Part shown: positions 30,555 through 40,092 of the stretch, piece after piece | Numbering within the stretch: position 1 is the first letter of the stretch | How the letters are laid out: each line of letters opens with the position of its first letter | Assembly: GCA_030065985.1 (NCBI GenBank) | Contig: JASJCM010000009.1 | Location: 62,001 to 126,000, forward strand | DNA: 64,000 nucleotides | From: Woeseiaceae bacterium | Lineage (GTDB): Bacteria; Pseudomonadota; Gammaproteobacteria; Steroidobacterales; Woeseiaceae | Direction: 5' to 3' | Program-made: the position numbers and the translations under genes | Notes under the pieces: generated by a model | The model's database searches: none | What the model was told of the DNA's origin: nothing | Seen by the model: the letters and a program-made list of their open reading frames with translations, nothing else

Positions 30555-31481
30555 ATGACAATACGCAGTTTCACCAAGTCGTTACTCTCTGTTTTTATTG
30601 GGATTTTCACGCTACAAGCCGCTCAGGCGGCCGATTCGTGCTCCGCGGAGTCCGAAGTTGCCCTGCAAATCCTCGGTTCTGGCGGCCCGATCGCCGACGA
30701 CGGCCGAGCATCGAGCGGCTTCCTTGTCTGGATCGACGGCAAATCCCGCGTGCTGATCGATGCCGGCGGCGGCACGTTTCTGCGCTTTGGTGAAGCCGGT
30801 GCGCACTTTATCGATCTCGAATTCGTCGGTCTGAGCCATTTTCACACCGACCACTCCGCCGACTTCGCGGCGCTGATCAAGTCCGGCAATTTCTCGACGC
30901 GCAAACGCTCGTTGCGCGTCGCCGGGCCCGACGGCGACCGGATGTTCCCCGGGCTGAACGGCTTTCTCACGTCACTGTTCGATAGCGACGCGGGTGCCTA
31001 TGCCTACCTGTCTTCGTTCCTCGACGGCACCTCGGGAACGCCGATGCTGACGCGGCGCGAGGTCGGCCGTGGCGATCCCGTCGTTGTGTATCAGAGTGAG
31101 GGTCTCGTCGTCGACGCCATGCGCGTGCCGCACGGCATCGTCCCGGCCGTCGCATTCCGCGTGAGGGCCGGGGACAAGACGATCGTCTTCGCCAGCGACC
31201 AGAACGGCAGCGATCCGGCGTTCGCTGACTTCGCAGCTGACGCAACGATTCTCGTTATGCACATGGTCGTACCCGAGGGTATCGAAGGCGTTGCTCGGCG
31301 CCTGCACGCCCCGCCGAGCGTCATCGGCGGCATCGCTGCGGCGGCGAGTCCCGATACGCTGGTGCTGAGCCATTTCATGGCGCGCAGCCTGCATAAAATC
31401 GATCGCAATGTCGCGCTCGTACGCGAGCGCTACGATGGCAGGATTGTTCTCGCCGAAGACCTGATGTGCGTTATGCCGTGA
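30555..31481 (+). CDS. Exported metallo-beta-lactamase-fold hydrolase
   Basis: Signal peptide; LSHFHTDHSADF (HxHxDH). Confidence 0.85.
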   Translation: MTIRSFTKSLLSVFIGIFTLQAAQAADSCSAESEVALQILGSGGPIADDGRASSGFLVWIDGKSRVLIDAGGGTFLRFGEAGAHFIDLEFVGLSHFHTDHSADFAALIKSGNFSTRKRSLRVAGPDGDRMFPGLNGFLTSLFDSDAGAYAYLSSFLDGTSGTPMLTRREVGRGDPVVVYQSEGLVVDAMRVPHGIVPAVAFRVRAGDKTIVFASDQNGSDPAFADFAADATILVMHMVVPEGIEGVARRLHAPPSVIGGIAAAASPDTLVLSHFMARSLHKIDRNVALVRERYDGRIVLAEDLMCVMP

Positions 31482-31505
31482 GTGGCAGTCGCCGAGCGAC
31501 TTGGG

Positions 31506-31889
31506 TTACGCAGGCTTATCGACCGGCAGACCTGCCTCGTTCCAGGCGACGATGCCGCCGTCCATCGAGCGCACGTTGCGAAAGCCCATATCGTCCATCG
31601 ACTTGGCTGCCAGCGCCGAGCGGCCGCCCGTGCCACAGTAAAGCACCATGTCTGCATCGGCCGGGTCGGTGGTGGCACCGATGTGCTCGAGGGTTTTGAG
31701 AATCTGAAACTCGAGCATCCCGCGCGGTACGTGAATTGCGCCCGGGATGTGCCCGCGCGCGTATTCTTCCGGCTCCCTGATGTCGACCAGAATCGTGTCC
31801 GAATTAAGGAACTCTTCTACCTGGGACACCGTGCATTCCTTGATCGTGGCCTTGGCCTTGGCGACAAAATCGGCGGGCGAAACGAGCAT
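31506..31889 (-). CDS. Single-domain rhodanese-like protein
   Basis: DIREPEEYARGHIPGAIH, active-site loop CGTGGRS. Confidence 0.9.
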   Translation of the reverse strand: MLVSPADFVAKAKATIKECTVSQVEEFLNSDTILVDIREPEEYARGHIPGAIHVPRGMLEFQILKTLEHIGATTDPADADMVLYCGTGGRSALAAKSMDDMGFRNVRSMDGGIVAWNEAGLPVDKPA

Positions 31890-31893
31890 CGGG

Positions 31894-32310
31894 TTACTCC
31901 GTAGACGAATAGGGGTTGGGCGGCATCAGTGCCGCGGGAATTGCAGCCCGACGGCGAGCCGCGTCGGGCGGGTAGTTGTCCGCAAGATAGGCAATGATGC
32001 GGCTCTCCGTCTCCGTATCGAACTGCCAGAGGTTCTGCTTGGCCTGCATCCAGCGGATCATGGTCAGCCACTGTTGTGCCGTGCCTCGCTGCTGCGTCAC
32101 CAGCTTGGCCGAATGGCACGGGGTGCAGTTCGCGCGCACGATCTCCCAGTGCTCGGCCATGATCAGGCCGGTCACCGGATCCACTTCAGGCTCGGCCACG
32201 ACGACCACAGGTTTGGCCGCTGGTGCCGGCGGCGCGGCTTCTTCCTTTGAGCACGCGCCGAGCAATGTGGCTCCAGTGACGGCGGCGATGATGAAGCCAA
32301 GTCGCGTCAT
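31894..32310 (-). CDS. sorB: Monohaem c-type cytochrome lipoprotein, SorB-like
   Basis: Lipobox LLGACSK; CTPCH; start codon overlaps the sorA-like stop (TGATG). Confidence 0.75.
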   Translation of the reverse strand: MTRLGFIIAAVTGATLLGACSKEEAAPPAPAAKPVVVVAEPEVDPVTGLIMAEHWEIVRANCTPCHSAKLVTQQRGTAQQWLTMIRWMQAKQNLWQFDTETESRIIAYLADNYPPDAARRRAAIPAALMPPNPYSSTE

Positions 32311-33626
32311 CAAACTGCCTGCACCGCGATCCTGTGACACGCGTTGTTCAGATAGCCCTTCGGGTTCCAGCCGGGCAGCACCATCGGTTGTGCGCGCCCC
32401 GTATCGTCGGTTGCCCGCGCCCAGACTTCGTAATAACCGGTTTCAGGAAACTCGACAGACGCCTGCCAGTGTTGCCACGCGAAACGGTTGGCCGGTTTCT
32501 CCAGCGTGGCCTTCGTCCATGTAGCGCCGAAGTCGATCGATACGTGTACTTCGACAACCTCGCGATCGCCGGCCCAGGCATGTCCGCGAATGGCGAGTTT
32601 GGCCGCAATGTCATGCTCGATGCCGGACTTCGGGTAGGTGACCAGGGATTTCACGGGCATCGACTCGATGATGCACATTTCTTCGTCCGGCACGACGGTG
32701 CCCGGCGCGACGGACTCGCAAGGCACTCGGTATGACGTGCCGGTCATCTTTGGACCATCGTGCACCTGGTTGCGAACGACGATTTTGCGTAGCCATTTGC
32801 CGGCAACCGAGCCAGGCCAGCCTGCGATGACGAGTCGCAACGGATAGCCATTCATATGCGGAATGTCTTCGCCATTCATTGCCCAAGCGATCAGGGATTC
32901 GTCCTCGAGGGCTTTGTCGAGCGGGACGCCCCGAGAGATCGGCACCTTGTTCGGGTCACCGCTGACATGGGTATCTGCGCCGTAATAGGCAACATAGACG
33001 GCGTCGTCCTTGATACCGACGTGTTCGAGGACATCGCGCAGGCGCACCCCCGTCCACTGGGGGCAGCCGATCGCGCCCGTGGTCCACTGGTTACCTGAGG
33101 CCGGCGGGACAAACTCACTGCGACCATTACCGCCGCACTCGAGCTGCAACTGGTAGGTATGGTGCCTGAACTTCGCTTTGAGGTCGGCGACCGACAGCGT
33201 CATCTCCTGCTCAACGGATTCGCCGCCGATCGTGAGTTCCCAGGGGTCCACTTCGATGTTGTCAGCGACCGGCGGAATGCCGTTATTGCGCACGAACAGC
33301 CTTTCTGCCGGTGTGATGCGATCGTCGAGGAGGTGTGCCGGCGCCTCGGCGTTGACAGGCCGATCGTTGAGAACGATCAGTCCTTCCTTGCCGGGAATCG
33401 TGAACGGTTTCTCGCTCTGTGCGAGCGCTGCCGGGATCAGCCCGCCCGGCATCAGGTGGGCGAACGGAATTGAAGCGCCGACGGCGGCGGACATTGCCAT
33501 GAGGCCGCTTCCTTTGAGAAAACCGCGTCGAGTGACCGGATTCGTCTGTCGTCCCCAGACGGCCTTGTCGGCGGCAACGGGGTCGTCCCCGTAGAGTTCG
33601 TGAATACCGCGCTTCTTGTCTGTCAT
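32310..33626 (-). CDS. sorA: SorA/SoxC-type molybdopterin sulfite dehydrogenase, Tat-exported
   Basis: TRRGFLKGSG Tat motif; LQLECGGNGRSEF (Mo-ligand Cys); GVRLRDVLEHVG; AWAGDREVVEVHVSIDFGATW. Confidence 0.88.
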   Translation of the reverse strand: MTDKKRGIHELYGDDPVAADKAVWGRQTNPVTRRGFLKGSGLMAMSAAVGASIPFAHLMPGGLIPAALAQSEKPFTIPGKEGLIVLNDRPVNAEAPAHLLDDRITPAERLFVRNNGIPPVADNIEVDPWELTIGGESVEQEMTLSVADLKAKFRHHTYQLQLECGGNGRSEFVPPASGNQWTTGAIGCPQWTGVRLRDVLEHVGIKDDAVYVAYYGADTHVSGDPNKVPISRGVPLDKALEDESLIAWAMNGEDIPHMNGYPLRLVIAGWPGSVAGKWLRKIVVRNQVHDGPKMTGTSYRVPCESVAPGTVVPDEEMCIIESMPVKSLVTYPKSGIEHDIAAKLAIRGHAWAGDREVVEVHVSIDFGATWTKATLEKPANRFAWQHWQASVEFPETGYYEVWARATDDTGRAQPMVLPGWNPKGYLNNACHRIAVQAV

Positions 33627-33650
33627 ACGGTTAACCTGGCGCGTCGCCAA

Positions 33651-34706
33651 TTAGTAAAGTAATGAAATCAGCGCGATGCTGACGCCGCCGACGAGCAGGG
33701 CCGCGACGAGTCCGGCGCCGAGAGGCTTGAGCCCAATGTCTGCGAGTCCCCGGATGCTCGTGCCGAGCCCGACCGCTGCCATCGCTACACCGAGGCAGAG
33801 CTCGGCCGCTTCCTTCGTGTGGCTGACGATCGCCTGCCATAGTGCGGGCTCGAGTACGCCGAACGGTTGCTCCCCCATGTCACCCACTGTGCGCAGCAGG
33901 CTCATTAGCGCAAAGCCGATGACGAACAACGGAATCATCGTGTACCAGGCTGGCGCCTCGGTGCCGTCCGAGTGGTTACGGTGATAGACGATGCTCATTA
34001 ACGGGATCACGAGGAGCATGCCAAGATTTCGCACGAGCTTGGTAACAGTCGCGACATCGAGCGCCTGCGGTTCGTTGTAGTACTGCTGGTAAACGAGACC
34101 GGCGCCGGCAACCTGCGCGGTTTCGTGCACCGAGGTGCCGAGGAACAGGCCGCTCTTGAACGCATCGCCGTCAAAAATGAAGTGCCCCGCGAACGGGTAC
34201 AGGAGCATGGCAATGACACCGAACAGCGTGATGCAGGCGACCGCGTAGGCCACCTCGTTGTCCTTGGCCGCGATCGTCGGCGCTGTGGCAACGATCGCGG
34301 TCGCGCCGCAGATACTCGTGCCTACGGCGATCAATGTACCCAGCTTGCCGGACAGACCGAGTCGTCTTGCAAGGAATGTGACGACGATGAGCGCCGCGGC
34401 GACGGCGCCGATGATCACGGGCAGTGCCTGCAGGCCAATGGCGCCGGCCTGGCCAAGACTCAGGCGAATGCCGAGCAGTACGATACCGAGTCGCAGCACG
34501 CGGACGAGACCGAAACGGATGCCATCCTGCATGATGTTCGGCAGTGTGAAAGTGTTGCGAATGATGATGCCGAGAATAATCGCCATCATGATTGCGCTGA
34601 CAGGGCTCTTCGGCAGACCCATCAGGTCCTTGCCGATGAACTCCGACAGAAATTGCCCGGCAAACGCCAGGACGAGTGCAAGTAGCAGTCCAGGTAAGAC
34701 GTTCAT
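33651..34706 (-). CDS. YeiH/UPF0324 family membrane protein (putative sulfate exporter family)
   Basis: Multiple TM helices; GTSICGATAIVATAPTI; GTSVHETAQVAGAGL. Confidence 0.85.
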   Translation of the reverse strand: MNVLPGLLLALVLAFAGQFLSEFIGKDLMGLPKSPVSAIMMAIILGIIIRNTFTLPNIMQDGIRFGLVRVLRLGIVLLGIRLSLGQAGAIGLQALPVIIGAVAAALIVVTFLARRLGLSGKLGTLIAVGTSICGATAIVATAPTIAAKDNEVAYAVACITLFGVIAMLLYPFAGHFIFDGDAFKSGLFLGTSVHETAQVAGAGLVYQQYYNEPQALDVATVTKLVRNLGMLLVIPLMSIVYHRNHSDGTEAPAWYTMIPLFVIGFALMSLLRTVGDMGEQPFGVLEPALWQAIVSHTKEAAELCLGVAMAAVGLGTSIRGLADIGLKPLGAGLVAALLVGGVSIALISLLY

Positions 34707-34742
34707 GATATTGCCCAGAGCCCCAAATCCCGGAGCAAGATA

Positions 34743-34774
34743 AAGGGCGTGGAGATTGTTATCTGCACGCCCTT
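34743..34774. terminator. Strong hairpin between tusA and yeiH-like genes
   Basis: AAGGGCGTG-g-AGAT-tgtt-ATCT-g-CACGCCCTT. Confidence 0.6.
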
Positions 34775-34782
34775 GGGTGGTT

Positions 34783-35010
34783 CTACGCGGTGTGTTTGAT
34801 CAGGAACCGAAACACGCCGTCGTCTTCCGAGTGTTCGACGAGTTCGTTTCCGGTCTGGCGGCAGAATGCCTCGAAATCGGCAACGGAACCCGGGTCGGTT
34901 GCGAGGATCTCGAGCGTCCCGTCAGCCGGCACCTCCTTGAGCGCCTTGCGGGCCTTGAGAATCGGCAGCGGGCAGTTGAGGCCCTTCGCGTCGAGTGTAT
35001 GGTCAGCCAT
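34783..35010 (-). CDS. tusA: TusA-family sulfur carrier
   Basis: DAKGLNCPLPILKARKAL (CPxP). Confidence 0.93.
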   Translation of the reverse strand: MADHTLDAKGLNCPLPILKARKALKEVPADGTLEILATDPGSVADFEAFCRQTGNELVEHSEDDGVFRFLIKHTA

Positions 35011-35022
35011 GGGTTGTCTCCG

Positions 35023-35511
35023 TCAGATAAAGAGGTTGATGTCGGCTTGCGTTGCGACTTCGATGTAGGTTGCCGCGCCGCCAAGCTCCGGACCTTCGAT
35101 CATATCGTCGAGCGTATACTCGAACAGGTCCATCGTCATCTGGCAGGCGATGAGCCGAACCTCGGCCTCGACGGCCAGTTCGCGCAGGTCCTCGATCGAG
35201 GCGACGCCTTTCTTGTTCATGAGGTTTTTCATCATCTTCGTGCAGGCTGCATCAACACCCGGGATCGCCGTCAGGATGTTAGGCAGGCCCATGTGGCCGC
35301 CCATCATCGGCATCTTCATCGCCGGGTTACCGGCCGCGGTGAGCTGCAGGTCGAGCTTCTTCAGGAGTAGCGGCAGACCATAGAACGTGAAGAACATGGT
35401 CACGGGCAAACCCATGGCTGCGGCAGTGGTCGCAAGGATGAACGGCGGGTAGGCCCAGTCGAGAGACCCCTTGGTCACGATGATCGACATGCTTTTTTCT
35501 TCAGCAGACAT
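35023..35511 (-). CDS. DsrE3A-like DsrE/DsrF-family sulfurtransferase
   Basis: SIIVTKGSLDWAYPPFILATTAAAMG; conserved Cys in RLIACQMTMDLF. Confidence 0.85.
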   Translation of the reverse strand: MSAEEKSMSIIVTKGSLDWAYPPFILATTAAAMGLPVTMFFTFYGLPLLLKKLDLQLTAAGNPAMKMPMMGGHMGLPNILTAIPGVDAACTKMMKNLMNKKGVASIEDLRELAVEAEVRLIACQMTMDLFEYTLDDMIEGPELGGAATYIEVATQADINLFI

Positions 35512-35572
35512 GGCTTGGTTCCTCTTCTCTTAAGGGGTTCAGGCAAACTCATATTAGACTATCAGAATTGTC

Positions 35573-35594
35573 TTTATTAGTGAAATGTAATATT
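35573..35594. promoter_or_regulatory. Candidate repressor operator (site 2)
   Basis: TTTATTAG-tgaaat-GTAATATT; left arm identical to site 1; in the divergent dsrE/HDAC intergenic region. Confidence 0.45.
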
Positions 35595-35602
35595 GTCAAT
35601 TG

Positions 35603-36715
35603 ATGCGCTCTCTCGATCCAATCTACATCGGTAGCGAGATTTTCAGGCGGCCGGCCTTCGGTGCCAACCACCCGCTCAGCATCATGCGGCACGCGGCCGT
35701 GATGGATCTTCTCAATATGCTCGGCTGGCTCGACGATGATGAATTCATGAAGTGCAAGCCTGCATCCGTCGAGCAACTGCAGCGCTTCCACGACCGGTCT
35801 TACGTGCGTGCCCTGCAACATGCGAACGCGACGGGCAAGGTCGATCCGGAGGTGCGTGATCGATACCAGATCGGCACGATGGAGAACCCACTTTTTGCCG
35901 GCGTCTTCGATCGCGCCGCGACGACAGTCGGCGGATCGATACTCGCTGCAAATCTGGCGAACGAGGGCAGGGTGGTATTTCATCCGTCGGGGGGCACGCA
36001 TCATGGTCGTCCGGATCGCGCCAGCGGCTTCTGCTATTTCAACGACCCCGTTTTCGCGATTCTTACGCTGCTCGACCTCGGCAGAGAGCGAGTCCTCTAT
36101 ATTGACCTCGATGCGCATCATGGCGACGGTGTCGAGGAAGCCTTCTATCTCTACCAGCGTGTGACGACGCTGTCTGTTCACGAAGCCCAGCGGTGGCCGT
36201 TCAGCGGCACGCGCTCGCGGCCTTCCCAGAACGTTCACAATTTCAGCGTGGCGCCGGGGCTCAACGACACGGAACTCGAGTTTCTCGTCGATCACGCGAT
36301 CATGCCGCTGATCGCGGAGCGCGAACCCGATGCGCTCGTATTATGTTGCGGCGCTGATTGCCTTGCTGGCGACCCGTTGTCGAAGATGGCGCTGTCGAAT
36401 GTTGCCCTCTGGGATACCGTCGCGCGCTTGCTTGCCATCGACCTGCCGACCGTCGTTCTGGGCGGCGGTGGCTACAACCCGTGGACGGTCACGCGCTACT
36501 GGGCCGGCATATGGGGCATGATCAAGGGCGAAACGGTGCCCGAGCGCCTGTCAGCTGAAGCGACAAGCTTCCTTGGAGAGATGGAATGCGACCTCATCGA
36601 TGAGGACGAGATCGAGCCGGAGTGGCTCACGTCGCTCGCGGATACCCCGTATCCCGGGCCCGTGCGGGACACGATAAAATCACTGGTAACTGATGCCGGG
36701 AGACACGTTGCATGA
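35603..36715 (+). CDS. Histone-deacetylase-superfamily (class I HDAC/AcuC-like) zinc deacylase
   Basis: GGTHHGRPDRASGFCYFND, YIDLDAHHGDGVEEAFY, GADCLAGDPL, GGGGYNPWTVTRYW: catalytic His pair, Zn ligands and Tyr all present. Confidence 0.92.
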   Translation: MRSLDPIYIGSEIFRRPAFGANHPLSIMRHAAVMDLLNMLGWLDDDEFMKCKPASVEQLQRFHDRSYVRALQHANATGKVDPEVRDRYQIGTMENPLFAGVFDRAATTVGGSILAANLANEGRVVFHPSGGTHHGRPDRASGFCYFNDPVFAILTLLDLGRERVLYIDLDAHHGDGVEEAFYLYQRVTTLSVHEAQRWPFSGTRSRPSQNVHNFSVAPGLNDTELEFLVDHAIMPLIAEREPDALVLCCGADCLAGDPLSKMALSNVALWDTVARLLAIDLPTVVLGGGGYNPWTVTRYWAGIWGMIKGETVPERLSAEATSFLGEMECDLIDEDEIEPEWLTSLADTPYPGPVRDTIKSLVTDAGRHVA

Positions 36716-37749
36716 GCTGGCTTGATTTGCTTGCGGGAATCGAGGATCTCGAGGATGCGGAGTTCGATGCCGATCTCATCGCCGAATTCGAACGACGTCG
36801 GGACGTCGCCGTTGCGCGGCCAATACGATTCTCGACGCCGACGTTCAAGGAGTACGAGAGCACCGAACTCGAGGGTTGCGGCAAGAACAGTTTCCCGGCG
36901 TTCTCGATAACCGCCGGCGAATGTGGTCTCAACTGCGACCACTGCCAGAAGAAGATCCTCGAGCCGATGATTCCTGCGACCAGTCCGCAGATGCTCGATG
37001 AGAAGGTACGGCAACTCGTCGACACCCAACAGCTCAGCGGCTTCCTGCTGAGCGGCGGTTCGAACCGCAAGAACGAAATTCCCTACGGCCGCTACATGCC
37101 CGTCATCGAGGGGCTCAAGACCGAGTTTCCGGGTCTCAAGGTCGCCGTGCACACCGCGCTGCTCGATGAGCGGCGCGCGAAAGACATGGAAAGCGCCGGT
37201 GTGGATACGGTCATGATGGACGTCATCGGCGCGCAGGAAACGATCGAGCAGGTGTACAAGCTCAAGCGCCCGGTCGAGGACTTCGAAGAAACGCTGGCTG
37301 CGCTGTGTTCAACTTCAATGGAAGTAACGCCGCACATCGTTGTCGGCCTTCACTATGGGCAGATACTTGGCGAAGCTAACGCGCTCGACATGGTCAGTCG
37401 CTATGACGTCAACGCGCTCGTTCTCGTCGTGATCATGCCGTTCTATGCGAAACCCGGCACGTTCGTGACCCCTGAGACGTCCGACGTCGGTCGCATCTTC
37501 CTCGAGGCGAGGGAGCGGCTCGCGGACCAGCAGGTGCTGCTGGGCTGCGCCAGGCCGCCCGGGATGCACAAGCGTATCACCGATGCCTACGCGATCATGG
37601 CCGGACTCGACGGTATCGCATTTCCCGCCGACGGCGCCGTGTCGGTCGCGCATACGATCGGCCGGCCATTCGAGCAGGCGCATTCATGCTGTTCAATCAA
37701 GGTGGGCAGCGATCTCAAGAACCGATTACAGGCATCGTTCGCCGCTTAG
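36712..37749 (+). CDS. Radical SAM protein, LipS-type (sHdr-associated lipoate synthesis)
   Basis: CGLNCDHCQ (CxxxCxxC); ATGA overlap with the HDAC-like gene; paired with a second radical SAM and a lipoate ligase. Confidence 0.82.
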   Translation: MSWLDLLAGIEDLEDAEFDADLIAEFERRRDVAVARPIRFSTPTFKEYESTELEGCGKNSFPAFSITAGECGLNCDHCQKKILEPMIPATSPQMLDEKVRQLVDTQQLSGFLLSGGSNRKNEIPYGRYMPVIEGLKTEFPGLKVAVHTALLDERRAKDMESAGVDTVMMDVIGAQETIEQVYKLKRPVEDFEETLAALCSTSMEVTPHIVVGLHYGQILGEANALDMVSRYDVNALVLVVIMPFYAKPGTFVTPETSDVGRIFLEARERLADQQVLLGCARPPGMHKRITDAYAIMAGLDGIAFPADGAVSVAHTIGRPFEQAHSCCSIKVGSDLKNRLQASFAA

Positions 37750-37760
37750 GACCGGAAATT

Positions 37761-39014
37761 ATGGGTTGTATCGAACACAAGAAATCGCCGGCGACCGATA
37801 GCAACGGTCGCGACTTCAATCCTTACGAGGTCATGGAGCCGCGGCTGCCTGGCAAGACGCCGGTCGATCGGCGTAATGGCAAGCACGTCAAGGCCAACGA
37901 CATACCGCCAGAGGGTGTTTACCTGCCCAACAACAACATACTCGCGCCTCACATGAAGTCGCCCGAGTATGTTCAGCTTTCCAATGCCGCCGCGATCACG
38001 CTCGGCATCATGGGCGGCCGCATGTACGGCTGTGAGTGCACGCGCTGCCTGAACCTGCTGCTGACTTATCCCGAGGGCTGCCGCGCCAACTGTGCCTACT
38101 GCGGCCTCGCGCGTCATCGCGAGGCAGAGCGTGACTACGCGGACCGCAACTTCATTCGCGTCGACTGGCCCGCCGTGCCGATGACCGACATCGTCGACAT
38201 CGTGGCCAGGGATCCGGAGAACAGCCCGTTCCATCGCATGTGCATCTCGATGATCACGCACCCGCGATCCGAACAGGACACATTCAACGTGCTCGAACAG
38301 TGGACCGACCGTATCGATCCCGACGCGATCCCGGTGTCGATCCTGTCGAATCCGACCACAATGACGCGTGACGACGTGCAGAAGTGCAAGGACCTTGGCG
38401 CCGATATTTTCACGGTCGCCCTCGATGCGGCGACGCCCGAACTGTTCGACCGCACACGCGGCAAAGGCGTGCAGTCGCCCCACAAATGGAAGAAGTACTG
38501 GGACACGCTGCTCGAAGCGAAAGATATTTTCGGCCAGGAGAAATTCGGTGCCCACATCATCGTTGGCATGGGTGAGACCGAGTACGAGGTACTGAATCTC
38601 GTCCAGGAACTGGTCGACCTCGGCGGGCACAGCCACATGTTCTGTTTCTTCCCCGAAGAAGGCTCGCTCATGGATCACCTGCCGGCGACGCCGCGCGACC
38701 AGTGGCGGCGCGTGCAGCTGGCGCGTTACCTGATCGACTACCGCGATGTTCGCGTCGACCACATGCGCTTCGACGATGCGGGCCGGGTCACTGATTACGG
38801 CATTTCGAACGCCGAACTCAACGATGTCATCGACGCCGGTATCGCCTTTCGAACATCGGGTTGTCCAGGTAAATTCCAGGACGACATCTCGGCCTGTGAC
38901 CGTCCTTACGGTGACTCACCGCCCAGCAACATCGCGAGCTACCCGTTCCAGCCCAAGAAGAAAGACCTCAAGAAGATTCGCAAGCAGCTCGATATTCCGG
39001 TGACCGTCAGGTAA
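37761..39014 (+). CDS. Radical SAM protein, second LipS-type
   Basis: CRANCAYCGLA; context with LipS-like and sLpl-like genes. Confidence 0.82.
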   Translation: MGCIEHKKSPATDSNGRDFNPYEVMEPRLPGKTPVDRRNGKHVKANDIPPEGVYLPNNNILAPHMKSPEYVQLSNAAAITLGIMGGRMYGCECTRCLNLLLTYPEGCRANCAYCGLARHREAERDYADRNFIRVDWPAVPMTDIVDIVARDPENSPFHRMCISMITHPRSEQDTFNVLEQWTDRIDPDAIPVSILSNPTTMTRDDVQKCKDLGADIFTVALDAATPELFDRTRGKGVQSPHKWKKYWDTLLEAKDIFGQEKFGAHIIVGMGETEYEVLNLVQELVDLGGHSHMFCFFPEEGSLMDHLPATPRDQWRRVQLARYLIDYRDVRVDHMRFDDAGRVTDYGISNAELNDVIDAGIAFRTSGCPGKFQDDISACDRPYGDSPPSNIASYPFQPKKKDLKKIRKQLDIPVTVR

Positions 39015-40090
39015 TGAGCGAGACATTCCGCATTATCGACACCGGAGTGCGGGAAGGGCGTTCCAACATTGCTTTCGACGCGGCGCTGATCGAGCTGCGG
39101 CAGCAAGGGGTCGTGCCGGACACGATTCGCTTTCTTCGCTTCCCGCCCACGGCATTGATCGGTCGTCACCAGGATTTGAGCCGTGAAATCAACCTCGATT
39201 ATTGCCGCGACGATGGCGTCGGCACGGTCCGGCGGATCACGGGAGGCGGGGCGATCTACCTCGACGAGGGGCAGCTCGGCTGGGAGCTCGTCTTTCATCG
39301 CTCGGCACTTGGCATCGCGGCGCTGCCCGACCTCGCTCGCGAGATCTGCAATGCGGCCGCAGCCGGTTTGAGCGAGCTCGGTGTTGACGCCAAGTTCCGG
39401 CCGCGCAATGACATTGAAGTTGGCGGACGAAAGATCAGCGGCACGGGCGGCTTCTTCGACGGGGACATCCTGATCTACCAGGGCACTGTGCTCGTCGACA
39501 TGAATCCCGCCCAGATGGTCAGGGCGCTGAACATCCCCGAGGCAAAGGTCACGAAGCACGACCTCGACTCGGCGGAGAAGCGTGTGGTCACTTTGAAAGA
39601 GCTGCTGGGTGACGAGCTGCCGGACATAGAAACAATCAAGGCAGCGCTGATCAAGGGCTTCACGGAAGGTCTGGGTATCAAGGCCGAGCCAGGCGAGATC
39701 ACCGAGGCCGAGGAGGCTCTCGCGCAGCGTATCTTTGAAGAGGAAATCGGCACCGACGACTTCGTCGCCGAAATCGATAACCCTGGCGGGAGCGATCAAT
39801 TGCTCGAAGGAACGCATACGGGAGCCGGCGGCACAATCGCGACCTTCGTCAAGCTCGAGGGTCCGACACACGGCCTCGTGCAGCGAGCGCTCATCACAGG
39901 GGACTTCTTCGTCACGCCGCCGCGCGTTGTGTTCGATCTCGAAGCCGCGTTGGCAGGAACCCGACTCGACGACGTTGAAAGTACGGTCAATAACTTCTTC
40001 GATGAGACCGACATCGACATGCTGAGTGTCGGTGCCGGCGATTTCGTTGCATCAATCAACGATGCGCTGTCGCACCGGGAAGGGACCTGA
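39014..40090 (+). CDS. sLpl(AB)-type lipoate-protein ligase (catalytic plus accessory domain)
   Basis: RRITGGGAIYLDEGQLGWELV, DIEVGGRKISGTGGF; C-terminal accessory-domain-length extension; adjacent to the lbpA locus. Confidence 0.85.
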   Translation: MSETFRIIDTGVREGRSNIAFDAALIELRQQGVVPDTIRFLRFPPTALIGRHQDLSREINLDYCRDDGVGTVRRITGGGAIYLDEGQLGWELVFHRSALGIAALPDLAREICNAAAAGLSELGVDAKFRPRNDIEVGGRKISGTGGFFDGDILIYQGTVLVDMNPAQMVRALNIPEAKVTKHDLDSAEKRVVTLKELLGDELPDIETIKAALIKGFTEGLGIKAEPGEITEAEEALAQRIFEEEIGTDDFVAEIDNPGGSDQLLEGTHTGAGGTIATFVKLEGPTHGLVQRALITGDFFVTPPRVVFDLEAALAGTRLDDVESTVNNFFDETDIDMLSVGAGDFVASINDALSHREGT

Positions 40091-40092
40091 AC

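Noticed and set aside
33649-33670. AATTAGTAAAGTAATGAAA as a fourth ArsR-type site before sorA
   Set aside because: Half-site spacing is 4 rather than 6 nt and it overlaps the yeiH-like stop codon; not convincing.
35551-35571. ATATTAG-ACTATC-AGAATTGT as an extra operator beside site 2
   Set aside because: Only the left TATTAG half matches; right half does not.
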